NCBI GenBank assembly: GCA_030698575.1
Contig: JAUYMQ010000073.1
Coordinates: 1-17,653 of the forward strand
Source of the DNA: Deltaproteobacteria bacterium
Lineage (GTDB): Bacteria; JAUYMQ01
Direction of reading: 5' to 3'
Length of the DNA stretch: 17,653 nucleotides
A program made the position numbers and the translations under genes. Under the pieces are notes generated by a model that was given only the letters and a program-made list of their open reading frames with translations, had not been told where the DNA came from and did not search any database. Position 1 is the stretch's first letter. Every line of letters begins with the position of its first letter. Below are positions 1 to 10,239 of this stretch, piece by piece.

Positions 1-2
1 AG

Positions 3-2257
<2,255 letters not shown>

Positions 2258-2260
<3 letters not shown>

Positions 2261-2290
2261 TGGGGTCAGACCCCTTTACTTTAGGGGCGC
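2258..2290. terminator. GGGGTCAGACCCC element between convergent genes (bidirectional terminator or dispersed repeat)
   Basis: GGGGTC (2262-2267), A, GACCCC (2269-2274) is a 13-nt palindrome with an odd centre, followed by TTTACTTT. It fills the 20 bp between the two convergent stop codons. CCCC (2271-2274) can also pair with GGGG (2284-2287), giving alternative hairpins on both strands. A role in ending both transcripts is inferred from position. I also have an unsourced recollection of near-identical TGGGGTCAGACCCC motifs dispersed in other bacterial genomes, so it may be a REP-like repeat. Confidence 0.5.
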
Positions 2291-2745
2291 CAGACGGTGG
2301 GCGGCGTGCCGCTCGCAAGATCCGCCAGCGAGAACAGCTCGATGCGCCAGGGGGTGAGCTTGAGCACCCCGTAGCCGGGGTCGTCCACGTCCTTCCAGAA
2401 CGCGCCGGGGTCATAGCCCATCGGCGAGGGTGTCTCCTTCAGGAGATCCCAGATGCGCCGCTTCACGCCCGGCTCGTCGATCCACTCGGCGCGGCAGTCG
2501 GCGTAGACCTGCTCCTGGTTCTGATCCCAGTAGGTGAGCGACACGTAGGGATTTCCCGCGAGGTGTTTCGCCTTGAGCGTCTGGCGCCCGGTGGCAATCC
2601 AGCCTGTCGCGCCCTCCCAGATCGGGTGAAGCAGCCGCGAGCGCGGCCGTCCCTTCGTATCAACTGTCGTGACCGTGCACCAGACGATGCGGCTCACCCG
2701 CTCGTGAAAGGTCTTCTCGATCTCCTTGAACGACGCTGCAGGCAT
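2281..2745 (-). CDS. Pyridoxamine 5'-phosphate oxidase-fold FMN-binding protein
   Basis: This small 154-aa protein is of the PNPOx-like split beta-barrel type, which binds FMN or a related flavin as a dimer. Visible family features are the early strand WCTVTTVDTKGRPRSRLLHP, then the segment WIATGRQTLKAKHLAGNP with its phosphate-contacting T/R/K residues, and the strand VSLTYWDQ. The start at 2745 is fixed by AGGAGG (2751-2756 on the complementary strand) 5 bp upstream. It is the only - strand gene in the window, convergent with the dehydrogenase and divergent from sucC, with only 89 bp between the two starts. The substrate is unknown: the family includes general stress proteins, heme-utilisation proteins and F420-dependent reductases. 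It is unlikely to be true PdxH, which is longer. Confidence 0.8.
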   Translation of the reverse strand: MPAASFKEIEKTFHERVSRIVWCTVTTVDTKGRPRSRLLHPIWEGATGWIATGRQTLKAKHLAGNPYVSLTYWDQNQEQVYADCRAEWIDEPGVKRRIWDLLKETPSPMGYDPGAFWKDVDDPGYGVLKLTPWRIELFSLADLASGTPPTVWRP

Positions 2746-2749
2746 GATC

Positions 2750-2768
2750 GCCTCCTATTGACGGAGGC
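2750..2768 (-). promoter_or_regulatory. Hairpin covering the Shine-Dalgarno sequence of the FMN-binding protein gene
   Basis: On the - strand RNA, GCCTCC pairs perfectly with GGAGGC across the 7-nt loop GTCAATA. The right arm contains the ribosome binding site that lies just 5 nt before the ATG at 2745. If transcription starts upstream of 2768, translation could be restrained by this structure. Confidence 0.35.
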
Positions 2769-2786
2769 CGGACCGGGGTTTAACTA
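2758..2786 (+). promoter_or_regulatory. Probable promoter for sucC
   Basis: TTGACG (2758-2763) matches the sigma-70 -35 consensus at five of six positions. The -10 is TAACTA (2781-2786) with a 17 bp spacer, or TTAACT with 16 bp, and is only partly conserved. It lies about 50-75 bp before the sucC start, in the divergent intergenic region. Confidence 0.4.
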
Positions 2787-2834
2787 GACAGATCCGACTC
2801 CCTTTCTTTATCTCCCACTTTAAAGGATTACCTG

Positions 2835-3995
2835 ATGAATGTGCACGAGTACCAGGGAAAGGAAATTTTGAAGAAATACGGTGTGCCGGTCCCGGCCGGA
2901 CGCGTGGCAACCACGCCGGCTGAGGCGGAAGCCATCGCGAAGGAGCTGGGCGGCGGCACGGTCGTGGTGAAGGCCCAGATTCACGCCGGCGGCCGGGGGA
3001 AGGGGGGCGGCGTCATGATCGCCAAGAACCCCGCCGAGGCGAAGGCTGCCGCGGAGAAGATCCTCGGCATGCAGCTCGTCACCCACCAGACCGGCCCCGG
3101 GGGCAAGGAGGTTCACCGCGTGCTCGTCGAGGCGGGGTGCAACATCGCTCGCGAGCTTTATCTCGGCGTAACGATGGATCGCGCGACCGAGAAGATCGTG
3201 GTCATGGCCTGCGCCGAGGGCGGTGTCGAGATCGAGGAGATCGCCGCACGGACGCCGGAGAAGATCCTCAAGGTCTTCGTCGATCCGCTGCTCGGGATGC
3301 AGCCCTTCCAGGCGCGCCAGCTGGCCTTCGGCCTCGGGCTCGGCAAGGATCTCGTGAAGAAGGCCGTCCCCGCCATCCTGGCGCTCTACCGCGCCTTCGT
3401 CGAGAACGACGGATCGATGGCCGAGATCAACCCGCTCGTCATCACGAAGGAGGGCGACGTGCTCGCCCTCGACGCCAAGATGAACTTCGACGGCAACGCG
3501 CTCTACCGCCATCCGGCCGTCGCGGCCATGCGCGACGAGAGCGAGGAGGATCCGCAGGAGCTGGAGGCCTCGAAGCACGACCTTTCGTACGTCTCGCTCG
3601 ATGGAAATATCGGCTGCATGGTGAACGGCGCCGGGCTCGCCATGGCCACGATGGATTTGATCAAGCAGCAGGGGGGCGAGCCGGCGAACTTCCTCGATGT
3701 CGGCGGCGGCGCCGATCAGGCCCGCGTGGCGACCGCCTTCAAACTCATCCTGGCCGACAAGAACGTGCGGGCCATCCTCGTGAACATCTTCGGCGGCATC
3801 CTCCGGTGCGACATCATCGCCGGCGGCATCGTGGCGGCGGCCCGCGAGGTGAACCTCGCGCTCCCGCTCGTGGTGCGCCTCCGGGGAACCAACGAGGAGG
3901 AAGGGCGGCAGATCCTGGCGGAGTCCGGTCTGCAGATCATGGCCGCCAGCGGCATGGCCGACGCCGCCGAGAAGGTGGTACAGTCGGTCCAGTGA
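2835..3995 (+). CDS. sucC: Succinyl-CoA synthetase (ADP/GDP-forming) beta subunit
   Basis: This 386-aa subunit carries the ATP-grasp nucleotide site. The enzyme interconverts succinyl-CoA, NDP and phosphate with succinate, NTP and CoA in the TCA cycle. The N-terminus [20 protein letters not shown] is the family signature. [14 protein letters not shown] (residues 46-59) is the nucleotide-binding loop, [14 protein letters not shown] begins near residue 257, and VNIFGGI (from 316) is the conserved C-terminal contact region with the alpha subunit. Length equals the family norm. ATG 2835 is preceded by AAAGGA with 7 bp spacing. It is followed after 190 bp by sucD, an unusually wide gap for this pair. 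The sequence does not show whether ADP or GDP is preferred. Confidence 0.96.
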   Translation: MNVHEYQGKEILKKYGVPVPAGRVATTPAEAEAIAKELGGGTVVVKAQIHAGGRGKGGGVMIAKNPAEAKAAAEKILGMQLVTHQTGPGGKEVHRVLVEAGCNIARELYLGVTMDRATEKIVVMACAEGGVEIEEIAARTPEKILKVFVDPLLGMQPFQARQLAFGLGLGKDLVKKAVPAILALYRAFVENDGSMAEINPLVITKEGDVLALDAKMNFDGNALYRHPAVAAMRDESEEDPQELEASKHDLSYVSLDGNIGCMVNGAGLAMATMDLIKQQGGEPANFLDVGGGADQARVATAFKLILADKNVRAILVNIFGGILRCDIIAGGIVAAAREVNLALPLVVRLRGTNEEEGRQILAESGLQIMAASGMADAAEKVVQSVQ

Positions 3996-4039
3996 GCGGT
4001 CCGGGCGCCCGATTCTGCCCCTCCAAGACGCGTAAACCC

Positions 4040-4069
4040 TTGTCATCCGGCGGCCTTGCGGGCTATACT
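4040..4069 (+). promoter_or_regulatory. Sigma-70 promoter-like sequence in the sucC-sucD gap
   Basis: TTGTCA (4040-4045) and TATACT (4064-4069), 18 bp apart, each match the consensus at five of six positions. This is the best promoter match I found in the window. It would start a roughly 110-nt leader for sucD that includes a small hairpin, CCGGG-acct-CCCGG (4112-4125). It implies that sucD, and perhaps korAB-ndk, can be transcribed apart from sucC. Confidence 0.6.
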
Positions 4070-4185
4070 CCGCCTCCGCAACGGCGCTTCGGGTAAATGA
4101 CGCCCCTTTCTCCGGGACCTCCCGGTGGAAGGTACCTCCCCGGACACCATCCACCATCCGGCCCACCTCGAGGGAACCTGGTCGC

Positions 4186-5061
4186 ATGTCCATACTTGTG
4201 AACAAAGAAACTCGTGTGATCTGCCAGGGGATCACCGGGAGCCAGGGACTCTTTCATTCCCAGAAGTCGATCGAGTACGGCACGAAGGTCGTGGGCGGCG
4301 TCACGCCCGGAAAGGGCGGGACCAAGATCGAGGGTCTGCCGGTCTTCGACACCGTGAAGCAGGCCGCCGCCGAGGTGAAGCCCGACGCCAGCGTGATTTT
4401 TGTTCCCCCCCCGCTCGCGCCCGACGCGATTATCGAGGCGGCGGACGCAGGGGTGGCGCTCATTGTCTGCATCACGGAGGGGATCCCGGCCCTCGACATG
4501 CTCCGCGTCAAGCGTTACCTGCGCACGACCGGCTCGCGCCTCATCGGCCCCAACTGCCCTGGCATCATCACGCCGCTGGAGTGTCGCATCGGAATCATGC
4601 CCGCCTCCATATTCAGCCCGGGGCGCGTGGGCGTGGTTTCGAAGTCGGGCACGCTTACCTACGAGACGGTCGGGCAGCTCTCCGCCCGCAAGATCGGGCA
4701 GTCGACCTGCGTGGGAATCGGTGGCGATCCCGTCATCGGCTCGACCTTCATTGACATGCTGACGCTCTTCGAAGCCGACCGCGATACCGACGTTGTGGTG
4801 ATGATCGGCGAGATCGGTGGAACCGCCGAGGAGGAAGCAGCCGCATTCGTGAAGGGGCACATGAAGAAGCCTGTCGTGGGGTTCATCGCCGGACAGACGG
4901 CACCCAAGGGAAAGCGGATGGGGCATGCGGGGGCCATCATCGCCGGAGGCAAGGGGACGGCATCCGAGAAGATCGCGGCCATGAAGGCCGCGGGAATCAC
5001 GGTCTCTCCGAGCCCGGCCGAGATCGGCGAGACCGTGGCGTCGGTTTTGGGGAAGAGCTAA
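4186..5061 (+). CDS. sucD: Succinyl-CoA synthetase alpha subunit
   Basis: This 291-aa subunit binds CoA and carries the histidine that is phosphorylated during catalysis. The CoA-binding Rossmann region starts with [30 protein letters not shown] is the conserved segment near the CoA thiol, and GHAGAII places the active-site histidine at His247, matching the well-known His246 of the E. coli alpha subunit. Length is normal. ATG 4186 follows GAGGGA at about 10 bp. It pairs with SucC upstream. A 106 bp gap separates it from korA, whose product makes or consumes the same succinyl-CoA. Confidence 0.96.
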   Translation: MSILVNKETRVICQGITGSQGLFHSQKSIEYGTKVVGGVTPGKGGTKIEGLPVFDTVKQAAAEVKPDASVIFVPPPLAPDAIIEAADAGVALIVCITEGIPALDMLRVKRYLRTTGSRLIGPNCPGIITPLECRIGIMPASIFSPGRVGVVSKSGTLTYETVGQLSARKIGQSTCVGIGGDPVIGSTFIDMLTLFEADRDTDVVVMIGEIGGTAEEEAAAFVKGHMKKPVVGFIAGQTAPKGKRMGHAGAIIAGGKGTASEKIAAMKAAGITVSPSPAEIGETVASVLGKS

Positions 5062-5068
5062 GGAATTC

Positions 5069-5094
5069 TCCGTTCCGGACGATCCGGAGGGGAG
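5069..5094 (+). other. Stem-loop between sucD and korA
   Basis: TCCGGA (5074-5079) and TCCGGA (5083-5088) flank a CGA centre, and CTC/GAG ends can pair outside them. No T-run follows, so it is not a canonical terminator. It may be an RNA-stabilising or processing hairpin between co-transcribed genes. Confidence 0.3.
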
Positions 5095-5167
5095 ACGCGA
5101 GCGGCCGAGATGGGGCCCGCTGGCTGCCCGATGCACGCAAACTCACATCGAGGAGCATCCAGACAAA

Positions 5168-6961
5168 ATGGACCTTCCTAGTAAGGGCGCGTTAGAGATT
5201 GCCCGGCCAGGCGGGGAAGTGAAGGACATCACCATTGGCATGGTGGGCAGCGGCGGCGACGGTGTCATCAGCGCCGGCGAGTTCCTCGTGACGGCCGCCG
5301 CCAATGAGGGCCTCTACTCATACCTCCTCAAGGCTTTCGGGCCGCAGATCCGCGGCGGCGAATCATCCTGCCGCGTCCGCATCAGCGATCATCATCTGTA
5401 CACCCACGGCATTGGCCTCGACGTCCTGGTGGTGTTCAACTGGAAAGACTTCATGAAGATGAAGTCGGAACTGGTGATCAAGGACGGCATCTTCATCATA
5501 TACGAGGAGAAGGACCCTACGCCCGAAGACGAGATCCCCATCGATCCGTCGATCAACCGGACGGTCTGCCGGATCCCGCTCTCGAAGCTGGCCATGGATC
5601 TGGGGGGTTCGGCGCTCGCGAAGAACATGGTGACGCTGGGAATCATCGCCGAGGCTTTTCACCTCCCCTCCGACGGGCTGCGGCAGGCGCTCCGCGACAA
5701 GTTCCAGAGGAAGGGCGAGAAGGTTGTCGCGTCGAACATCGCCGCCCTCGAAGGCGGGATGAGCTACGCGCGTGAGCACCTGCGAGACGTTCCCGTGTGG
5801 CTGGACTACATCGGCGGGACCCCCAAGATGGCCATCACCGGTAACGAGGCGCTCTCGGCGGGCGCGCTCTATGCCGGCTGCCGTTTCTACGCAGGCTATC
5901 CCATCACGCCTTCCACCGAGAACCTCGAGTGGATGGCCCACGAGCTGCCGAAGTTCGGCGGAACCTGCATCCAGGCGGAGGACGAGCTGGCGGCCATCGC
6001 CATGCTTGTGGGAGCGTCCTTTTCCGGGGCGAAGGCCATGACGAGCACTGCGGGGCCGGGCCTCTCGCTCATGACCGAGGCCCTGGGGCTCGCGTCCATG
6101 GCGGAGCTCCCCATGGTCGTGGTGAACTGCCAGCGGACCGGGCCCTCAACCGGCATTCCCACCAAGCCGGAGCAGAGCGATCTCTACCAGGCGCTCTTCT
6201 CGGCCCACGGCGACGCGCCGCGCCCGGTGCTGGCGCCCATCAGCGTCTTCGACTGCTTCCGGATCGCGGTCGAAGCCTTCAACATCGCAGAGGCCTTCCA
6301 GACGCCGGTGATCGTTCTGTCGGATCAGCTCATCGCACAGCGGAAAGTGTCGGTGGATCGAATCGATCCCCGCAGGCTCGCCGTGCACAACCGCAAGCAG
6401 CCGGCCGCCGGCAATCTCGAGGGATACAAGCGCTTCGAGCTCACCGACGACGGGATCTCTCCGATGGCGCTCCCGGGCACCAAGGGAGGCGCTTATGTGG
6501 CCTCGGGCATCGAACACGACGAGACGGGGGAGCCCACCTCCAGCGGCGTGCTGCACCGGAAGATGAACCAGAAGCGGATCAACAAGCTCGAGCCGCTTCG
6601 TGAATGGTCCAACCTGGTCATGAACTTCGGCCACGAGAACGCGACCGTCGGCGCCATCTCCTGGGGGTCGTCGGTAAACGTGCTCCGGGAGGTGCAGGTC
6701 CGGCTGGCGGAGCAGGGGATGCATTTCCGCATCATCGCCCCGAGCATTCTCTACCCGCTTCCCACCCGCGTTCTCCAGTCCTTCGTCGACGCGATGGACA
6801 AGCTGCTCATTCTCGAAATGAGCGAGATGGGGCAGTTCTATCACTACCTGCGAATGCATCTGGATCTCCCCGCCGACAAGGTAAAGACTTACTACCGAAG
6901 CGGCGGCCGTGTCTTCTCGGTGTTCGAGATCGAGGATGAGATGAGAGGATTGCTGTCATGA
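5168..6961 (+). CDS. korA: 2-oxoglutarate:ferredoxin oxidoreductase, fused gamma-alpha subunit
   Basis: This 597-aa subunit belongs to a 2-oxoacid:ferredoxin oxidoreductase, which converts 2-oxoglutarate and CoA to succinyl-CoA, CO2 and reduced ferredoxin, and can run in reverse. Residues about 18-200 form the gamma domain (MVGSGGDGVISAGEFLVTAA, then FGPQIRGGESSCRVR). The rest is the alpha domain, with YPITPST at 244-250 and QRTGPSTG from 322, hallmark motifs for 2-oxoacid binding. The 2-oxoglutarate assignment over pyruvate rests on the two-subunit architecture and on lying directly after sucCD. ATG 5168 follows GAGGAG at about 12 bp. The TGA stop overlaps the korB ATG (ATGA at 6958-6961), which points to translational coupling. 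Confidence 0.92.
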   Translation: MDLPSKGALEIARPGGEVKDITIGMVGSGGDGVISAGEFLVTAAANEGLYSYLLKAFGPQIRGGESSCRVRISDHHLYTHGIGLDVLVVFNWKDFMKMKSELVIKDGIFIIYEEKDPTPEDEIPIDPSINRTVCRIPLSKLAMDLGGSALAKNMVTLGIIAEAFHLPSDGLRQALRDKFQRKGEKVVASNIAALEGGMSYAREHLRDVPVWLDYIGGTPKMAITGNEALSAGALYAGCRFYAGYPITPSTENLEWMAHELPKFGGTCIQAEDELAAIAMLVGASFSGAKAMTSTAGPGLSLMTEALGLASMAELPMVVVNCQRTGPSTGIPTKPEQSDLYQALFSAHGDAPRPVLAPISVFDCFRIAVEAFNIAEAFQTPVIVLSDQLIAQRKVSVDRIDPRRLAVHNRKQPAAGNLEGYKRFELTDDGISPMALPGTKGGAYVASGIEHDETGEPTSSGVLHRKMNQKRINKLEPLREWSNLVMNFGHENATVGAISWGSSVNVLREVQVRLAEQGMHFRIIAPSILYPLPTRVLQSFVDAMDKLLILEMSEMGQFYHYLRMHLDLPADKVKTYYRSGGRVFSVFEIEDEMRGLLS

Positions 6962-7857
6962 GCGACGTATTGAGCGGAAGCGAGGAAGCGGGAAGCCCGA
7001 CCACGTACACCGTCAAGGATTACCACGGCCCGATGGAGAACATCTGGTGCGCGGGCTGCGGAGACTTCGGCGTGCTGAGCGCGATCTACAAGTCGCTTGC
7101 GCAGCTGCAGCTCTCGCCCGACGACACGGCGATCATCAGCGGCATCGGCTGCTCGAGCCGGCTTCCCGGCTACGTGTCGACCTACGGCTTCAATTCAATT
7201 CACGGCCGGGTGATTCCCATCGCCACGGGCGTCAAGGCGGCCAATCCCGAGCTGACCGTGATGGCCGTAGGGGGCGACGGCGACGCCTTCTCCATCGGCG
7301 GCGGCCACATCCCCCACGGGGCGCGCCGCAACGTGGACATCACCTACGTGATCATGGACAACCAGGTGTACGGCCTCACGAAGGGCCAGTACTCGGCCAC
7401 CACGCCCAAAGGCGACGTCATGAGTTCGACCACTCTCGGCAGCACCGAGGAAGCGATCAACCCGCTCTTCATGTGCCTTGCCTACGGCGTGAGCTTTCTG
7501 GCGCAGGCCTTCTCGAGCAACCAGAAGATGCTCACGGATCTCATTGTGCAGGGCATCGAGCACCCCGGCTTCGCCGTGATCAACGTCATGTCGCCCTGCA
7601 CGACCTTTCGCGGGCACGACCAGTTCAAGGAGATCAAGGCGGGCGCGGTAAATCTTTATGAGCTCGGGCACGATCCCACGAGCATGGACGCGGCCCTTCA
7701 GATCGTGCGGCGGCCCGACGCGCAGCACTGCTTCGGGTTGATCTACCGCGCGGAGAGGCCGAGCCTGGAGGAGCAGCTCTCGGATCTGCGCGGTCGCTTC
7801 AAGGCCAAGGGGGCGGCCTACGATCCCGCGGATGTGCTGAAGCAATTCGAGGTTTAG
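6958..7857 (+). CDS. korB: 2-oxoglutarate:ferredoxin oxidoreductase beta subunit (thiamine diphosphate and 4Fe-4S)
   Basis: This 299-aa catalytic subunit binds thiamine diphosphate and one 4Fe-4S cluster. [12 protein letters not shown] (from 107) with Asn135 in [12 protein letters not shown] is the Mg-diphosphate motif. Cys31 and Cys34 in CAGCGDFG, Cys65 in GIGCSS and Cys214 in MSPCTTF are the four expected cluster ligands, and all are present. No delta (two-cluster ferredoxin) subunit is encoded nearby, so this is the compact KorAB type that passes electrons to a free ferredoxin. It is coupled to korA through a 4 bp overlap. ndk follows only 20 bp after its stop. Confidence 0.94.
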   Translation: MSDVLSGSEEAGSPTTYTVKDYHGPMENIWCAGCGDFGVLSAIYKSLAQLQLSPDDTAIISGIGCSSRLPGYVSTYGFNSIHGRVIPIATGVKAANPELTVMAVGGDGDAFSIGGGHIPHGARRNVDITYVIMDNQVYGLTKGQYSATTPKGDVMSSTTLGSTEEAINPLFMCLAYGVSFLAQAFSSNQKMLTDLIVQGIEHPGFAVINVMSPCTTFRGHDQFKEIKAGAVNLYELGHDPTSMDAALQIVRRPDAQHCFGLIYRAERPSLEEQLSDLRGRFKAKGAAYDPADVLKQFEV

Positions 7858-7877
7858 GATCCAGGAGGAGGTGGCGC

Positions 7878-8300
7878 TTGGCGCTTGAACGAACACTCTC
7901 GATCATCAAACCGGATGCTGTCGCCAAGAATCAGATTGGCGAGGTGATACGCTTTCTCGAGAAGGGCGGGCTCAGAATCGTCGCGATGAGGATGGTGAAT
8001 CTGACGAAGGCCCAGGCAGAGGGGTTTTATGCCGTCCACCGCGAGCGGCCCTTCTTCGACAGCTTGACGAGTTTCATGTCGAGCGGCCCCGCGGTCGTCA
8101 TGACTCTCGAGGGTGAGAAGGCCATCTCCCGGAACCGGGAGATCATGGGCGCGACGGATCCAGCCAAGGCGACGGATGGCACGATTCGCAAGGCGGTCGG
8201 CTCGAACGTCGAGCAGAATGCCGTGCACGGAAGCGACGCTCCTGAAACAGCGCGCGAGGAGATCGCGTACTTCTTCAACCAGCTGGACGTCTGCGGCTAG
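7878..8300 (+). CDS. ndk: Nucleoside diphosphate kinase
   Basis: This 140-aa enzyme moves the gamma phosphate between NTPs and NDPs through a phosphohistidine. The start is TTG 7878, chosen because AGGAGGAGG (7863-7871) lies just upstream and the family N-terminus [14 protein letters not shown] follows at once; no ATG fits. The active-site loop [12 protein letters not shown] places the catalytic histidine at His117. Nearby conserved pieces are the IIKPDA entry strand and the HRERPFF helix. It sits 20 bp behind korB, so it is probably in the same transcript, where it could recycle the GTP or ATP made by SucCD. An intrinsic terminator follows 22 bp after the stop. Confidence 0.96.
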   Translation: MALERTLSIIKPDAVAKNQIGEVIRFLEKGGLRIVAMRMVNLTKAQAEGFYAVHRERPFFDSLTSFMSSGPAVVMTLEGEKAISRNREIMGATDPAKATDGTIRKAVGSNVEQNAVHGSDAPETAREEIAYFFNQLDVCG

Positions 8301-8322
8301 CGGGCCCGCCCCGCGGCTGGAT

Positions 8323-8363
8323 GGGACGCCTGACCCCCTGGGAGCGGCGTCCCCTCTTTTTTT
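8323..8363 (+). terminator. Intrinsic terminator after ndk
   Basis: GGGACGCC (8323-8330) pairs perfectly with GGCGTCCC (8346-8353). The loop is 15 nt, and CTC followed by seven T residues (8357-8363) comes after. It should end the sucCD-korAB-ndk transcript. Confidence 0.85.
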
Positions 8364-8365
8364 CA

Positions 8366-8418
8366 GCCGGCGCGGCCAGGATTCGGCCGGATCGGCCAGG
8401 CAAGCCAGGTCGGCCGGG
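8366..8418 (+). repeat. Imperfect 9-nt tandem repeat (GCCRGG core) upstream of the MTA phosphorylase
   Basis: GCC(A)GG-type units begin at 8366, 8375, 8386, 8395, 8404 and 8413, giving spacings of 9, 11, 9, 9 and 9. The array lies between the ndk terminator and the Shine-Dalgarno sequence of the next gene. It is open in the frame of that gene and would encode RPD-RPG-KPG-RPG, but the translation start appears to lie downstream of it. Confidence 0.65.
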
Positions 8419-8434
8419 TTTGGAGGACAGCTCC

Positions 8435-9298
8435 TTGGATCAGGCGCGTTTGGGCGTGATCGGCGGCAGCGGTTTGTACGCGATCGAGGGGCTCGAGGAC
8501 GTCCGCGAGGTCCGCGTTCGCACACCCTTCGGCGCTCCCTCCGACCGGTACGTCCTCGGCACGCTTGACGGTGTGCCGATGATCTTTCTTCCCCGCCACG
8601 GCCAGGGACATCGCATCCAGCCCTCTGACCTCAACTTCCGTGCCAACATCTGGGGGATGAAGAAGCTCGGGGCTGAGTGGATCGTGGGGGTCTCCGCGGT
8701 CGGCTCGATGAAGGAGACGATCAAACCCGGGGACATCGTGGCGGTTGATCAGTTCATCGATCGCACCCGCCACCGCCCCGATACCTTCTTCGGGGACGGC
8801 CTGGTTGTGCACGTCGCTCTTGCCGAGCCGGTCTGCGGCGCGCTCCGGGAGGCCCTGATCGCCGCGGCGAAGGAGGCCGGCGCGCGGGTTCATCCCCGCG
8901 GCACCTACCTCTGCATGGAGGGCCCGCAGTTCTCCACCCGTGCCGAGTCGCTTCTGTACCGATCCTGGGACGTCGATGTCATCGGAATGACGAACCTCCA
9001 GGAGGCCAAACTGGCCCGGGAGGCGGAAATTTGCTACGCGACGGTTGCCTTGGCGACCGACTACGATTGCTGGCACGAGGCGGAAGAATCTGTGACGGCG
9101 GACGGCATTTTGAAGGTCCTTCACCAGAACGTGGCGATGGCCAAGGAGATCGTGAGGCGTCTTGGTCCGCGCCGCCCCATGCCGCGCAAGTGCGCGTGCC
9201 CCGAGGCGCTGGCGGGCGCCATCATCACGGATCGCGCGAAAATTCCGGCGGCGGCGCGCAAGCGCCTGGATCTTCTCGTCGGGAAGTATCTCGACTGA
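8435..9298 (+). CDS. mtnP: S-methyl-5'-thioadenosine phosphorylase
   Basis: This 287-aa enzyme cleaves methylthioadenosine with phosphate to adenine and methylthioribose 1-phosphate, salvaging the by-product of polyamine synthesis. GGSG at 10-13, RHGQGH at 54-59, SAVGS at 87-91, EGPQFSTRAE from 162 and GMTN at 184-187 are the phosphate, ribose and base-site motifs. ATDYDCW near the C-terminus contains the aspartate associated with 6-aminopurine specificity, so MTA phosphorylase is favoured over purine nucleoside phosphorylase. The frame extends upstream to 8321, but that would start inside the terminator. TTG 8435 has GGAGG (8422-8426) 8 bp before it and gives the family N-terminus (LGVIGGSGLYAIEG). 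It is followed 17 bp later by a PfkB kinase. Confidence 0.92.
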   Translation: MDQARLGVIGGSGLYAIEGLEDVREVRVRTPFGAPSDRYVLGTLDGVPMIFLPRHGQGHRIQPSDLNFRANIWGMKKLGAEWIVGVSAVGSMKETIKPGDIVAVDQFIDRTRHRPDTFFGDGLVVHVALAEPVCGALREALIAAAKEAGARVHPRGTYLCMEGPQFSTRAESLLYRSWDVDVIGMTNLQEAKLAREAEICYATVALATDYDCWHEAEESVTADGILKVLHQNVAMAKEIVRRLGPRRPMPRKCACPEALAGAIITDRAKIPAAARKRLDLLVGKYLD

Positions 9299-9315
9299 TT
9301 TCGGAGGAACTGGCT

Positions 9316-10239
9316 ATGAGCCTGCTGGTGGTCGGATCCATCGCCTACGATTCCGTGGAAACCCCCTTCGGGCGCGTTGAAGACGCACTTGGAGGCGCGG
9401 CCGCGCACTTCTCGAGCGCCGCGAGCTTCTTCACGAAGATCCAGATGGTCGGCGTGGTGGGCGACGACTATGATCTGGCCCATCTCGATTTCCTCCGCGA
9501 TCGCGGCGTCGATCTCGAAGGGGTCACGCGCGCCGTTGGAAAGACCTTTCGGTGGAAGGGGCGCTACGGCTACAACCTCAACGAGGCCGAAACCCTCGAC
9601 ACCCAGCTCGGCGTGTTCGCAGACTTCAAGCCCGATCTTCCCCCGGCCTACCGGCAGGCGCCCTACGTATTCCTGGCGAACATTCATCCCGAGCTGCAGC
9701 TCTATGTCCTCAAGCAGGCGCAGAACCCGAAGCTCATCGCCATGGACACGATGAATTTCTGGATCGAGGGGGAGCGCACCGCCCTCGAGAAAACCCTGGC
9801 CGCGGTGGACATGGTGGTGATCAACGAGGGGGAGGTCCGGCAGCTCTCGGGCGAGTACAACCTGATCAAGGCCGCCCGGGCCCTGCTTTCCTACGGGCCG
9901 AGCCGGCTCATCGTCAAGCGCGGCGAGTACGGCGCCCTGATGTTCACCAAGGATCACATCTTCGCCTCTCCGGCCTATCCGCTCGAGAGCGTCTTCGATC
10001 CGACGGGGGCAGGCGACAGCTTTGCCGGCGGCGTGATGGGGCACCTCTCGCGCAGCGGTGATCTCTCCAACGCCAACCTTCGGCAGGCCATCGTCGTCGG
10101 GAGCGTGATGGCCTCCTTCCACGTCGAGGACTTCTCCATGGACCGCAACAAGCGCCTCCGGCAGGCGGAGATTCACCAGCGCTTCCAGGCGTTCCGCGAT
10201 CTCACGCGCTTCGACGATCTGGGTTCCCCTGAGGACTGA
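9316..10239 (+). CDS. PfkB-family carbohydrate/nucleoside kinase
   Basis: This 307-aa ribokinase-fold kinase phosphorylates a sugar or nucleoside with ATP. The N-terminus LLVVGSIAYDSVETPFG and the GG at 26-27 followed by AAAHFSSAASFF form the substrate-binding signature. DPTGAGDSFAGG at 228-239 is PfkB signature 2, with the catalytic base at Asp234 and the anion hole made by the GAGD turn. ATG 9316 follows GGAGGA with about 7 bp spacing. The gene lies 17 bp behind mtnP and is almost surely co-transcribed with it. This suggests a substrate from the same salvage route, for example adenosine or a ribose derivative, but specificity cannot be read from the sequence. Confidence 0.88.
   Translation: MSLLVVGSIAYDSVETPFGRVEDALGGAAAHFSSAASFFTKIQMVGVVGDDYDLAHLDFLRDRGVDLEGVTRAVGKTFRWKGRYGYNLNEAETLDTQLGVFADFKPDLPPAYRQAPYVFLANIHPELQLYVLKQAQNPKLIAMDTMNFWIEGERTALEKTLAAVDMVVINEGEVRQLSGEYNLIKAARALLSYGPSRLIVKRGEYGALMFTKDHIFASPAYPLESVFDPTGAGDSFAGGVMGHLSRSGDLSNANLRQAIVVGSVMASFHVEDFSMDRNKRLRQAEIHQRFQAFRDLTRFDDLGSPED

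Noticed and set aside
2820-4235. 471-codon open frame on the - strand opposite sucC
   Set aside because: It is antisense to clear sucC, has an His/Arg/Gly/Leu-rich composition typical of GC-rich shadow frames, and has no recognisable domain.
8321-8434. Upstream extension of the MTA phosphorylase frame
   Set aside because: It begins at the ndk terminator and contains the tandem repeat; TTG 8435 has a well-placed GGAGG and gives the normal N-terminus.
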